From Halomonas ventosae (GTDB lineage: Bacteria > Pseudomonadota > Gammaproteobacteria > Pseudomonadales > Halomonadaceae), in NCBI RefSeq assembly GCF_004363555.1, contig NZ_SNZJ01000006.1, forward strand, positions 158,574-222,573: a DNA stretch of 64,000 nt. Reading direction: 5' to 3'. Within the stretch, counting starts at the first letter, position 1, and each line of letters starts with the position of its first letter. This document shows positions 63,906-64,000 of the stretch, in pieces. The translations under genes were made by a program, and so were the position numbers. The notes under the pieces were generated by a model. The model saw only the letters and a list, made by a program, of their open reading frames with translations, ran no database searches and had not been told where the DNA came from.

Positions 63906-64000
63906 GTAAGCGAACGGGCAACACCGCTTGCCAGTGATCAGTCGGTGTGCTGCCAGTGGTGAGGCAGGAGTTCGTGGAGCTGGCTGGCCTTCTGGGTCGG
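63906..64000 (-). mobile_element. Possible edge of an insertion sequence (cut by the window end)
   Basis: A minus-strand reading frame enters from the right and ends at 63938 with ASQLHELLPHHWQHTD. Thirty-two bases beyond its stop is GTAAGCG (63906-63912), the terminal string known from IS66-family inverted repeats. Too little is visible for a firm family call. A second minus frame through the same bases runs on to a TGA near 63828 and ends QQTWYLVLEGEQQLLILKF, so the true coding frame is unclear. Bases 63762-63905 show nothing else. Confidence 0.35.

Overview
The window looks like the chromosome of a high-GC gammaproteobacterium, most likely a Halomonadaceae member (Halomonas or Chromohalobacter type). 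This is inferred from GC-rich codon use, the gammaproteobacterial blocks dnaX-ybaB-recR and rnd-ycgL-ycgN, an OMPLA phospholipase, an MscK-size channel, and TRAP/sulfonate gene sets. There is no 16S rRNA gene in the window to settle it. Most of the sequence is tightly packed chromosome with many 1-4 nt start/stop overlaps.

Layout. 1-5.2 kb: hrpA (cut by the left edge) and fadD on the minus strand, separated by three tandem copies of the fadD 3' end and an intrinsic terminator. 5.2-11.2 kb: a minus-strand set (membrane protein, VWA protein, YafJ-type amidotransferase) split by a 2.9-kb AT-richer island bounded by perfect 24-bp direct repeats. The island carries an integrase remnant, an orphan membrane protein and a two-gene HEPN-containing module. 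11.2-14.3 kb: an oligopeptidase B-type peptidase, then a secreted protein made largely of Asp/Gly and Gly/Ser repeats. 14.4-25.2 kb: housekeeping and general metabolism (ycgN, ycgL, rnd, recR, ybaB, dnaX, a GGDEF-EAL protein, cysK, a histone-deacetylase-like amidohydrolase and a LysR regulator).

25.3-33.7 kb is a plus-strand catabolic operon: class III aminotransferase, two-subunit CoA transferase, M20 deacylase, thiolase and a complete polar-amino-acid ABC importer. Together they describe import, deacylation, transamination, CoA activation and thiolysis of an N-acylated, probably beta-type, amino acid. 33.8-39.3 kb: a DUF533 protein, the 4.5S SRP RNA gene (minus strand), an unassigned pair made of an ATP-grasp ligase and a large protein with a papain-like Cys-His-Asn pattern, and tlyA. 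39.3-53.2 kb: a giant mechanosensitive channel, pldA, a YqjD/YqjE/YqjK-like trio, a CopD-like membrane protein, a TetR regulator, a BaiN/HI0933 flavoprotein, a two-gene RND efflux system, a DUF3617 protein and a flavin reductase-like protein.

53.4-63.8 kb is a C3-sulfonate catabolic locus. A minus-strand gene run holds L-cysteate sulfo-lyase (cuyA), an HpsN-like dehydrogenase, a DegT-family aminotransferase, a three-part TRAP transporter, an aspartate-racemase-family protein and a YeiH-type exporter, with a divergent LysR regulator and a universal stress protein beside it. The set suggests uptake of a C3 aminosulfonate or hydroxysulfonate, its conversion to L-cysteate, desulfonation to pyruvate, ammonia and sulfite, and export of sulfite. 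The presence of both a racemase and an amino-alcohol-type dehydrogenase makes D- or L-cysteinolate a candidate substrate. The last 60-100 bases look like the edge of another element, perhaps an insertion sequence.
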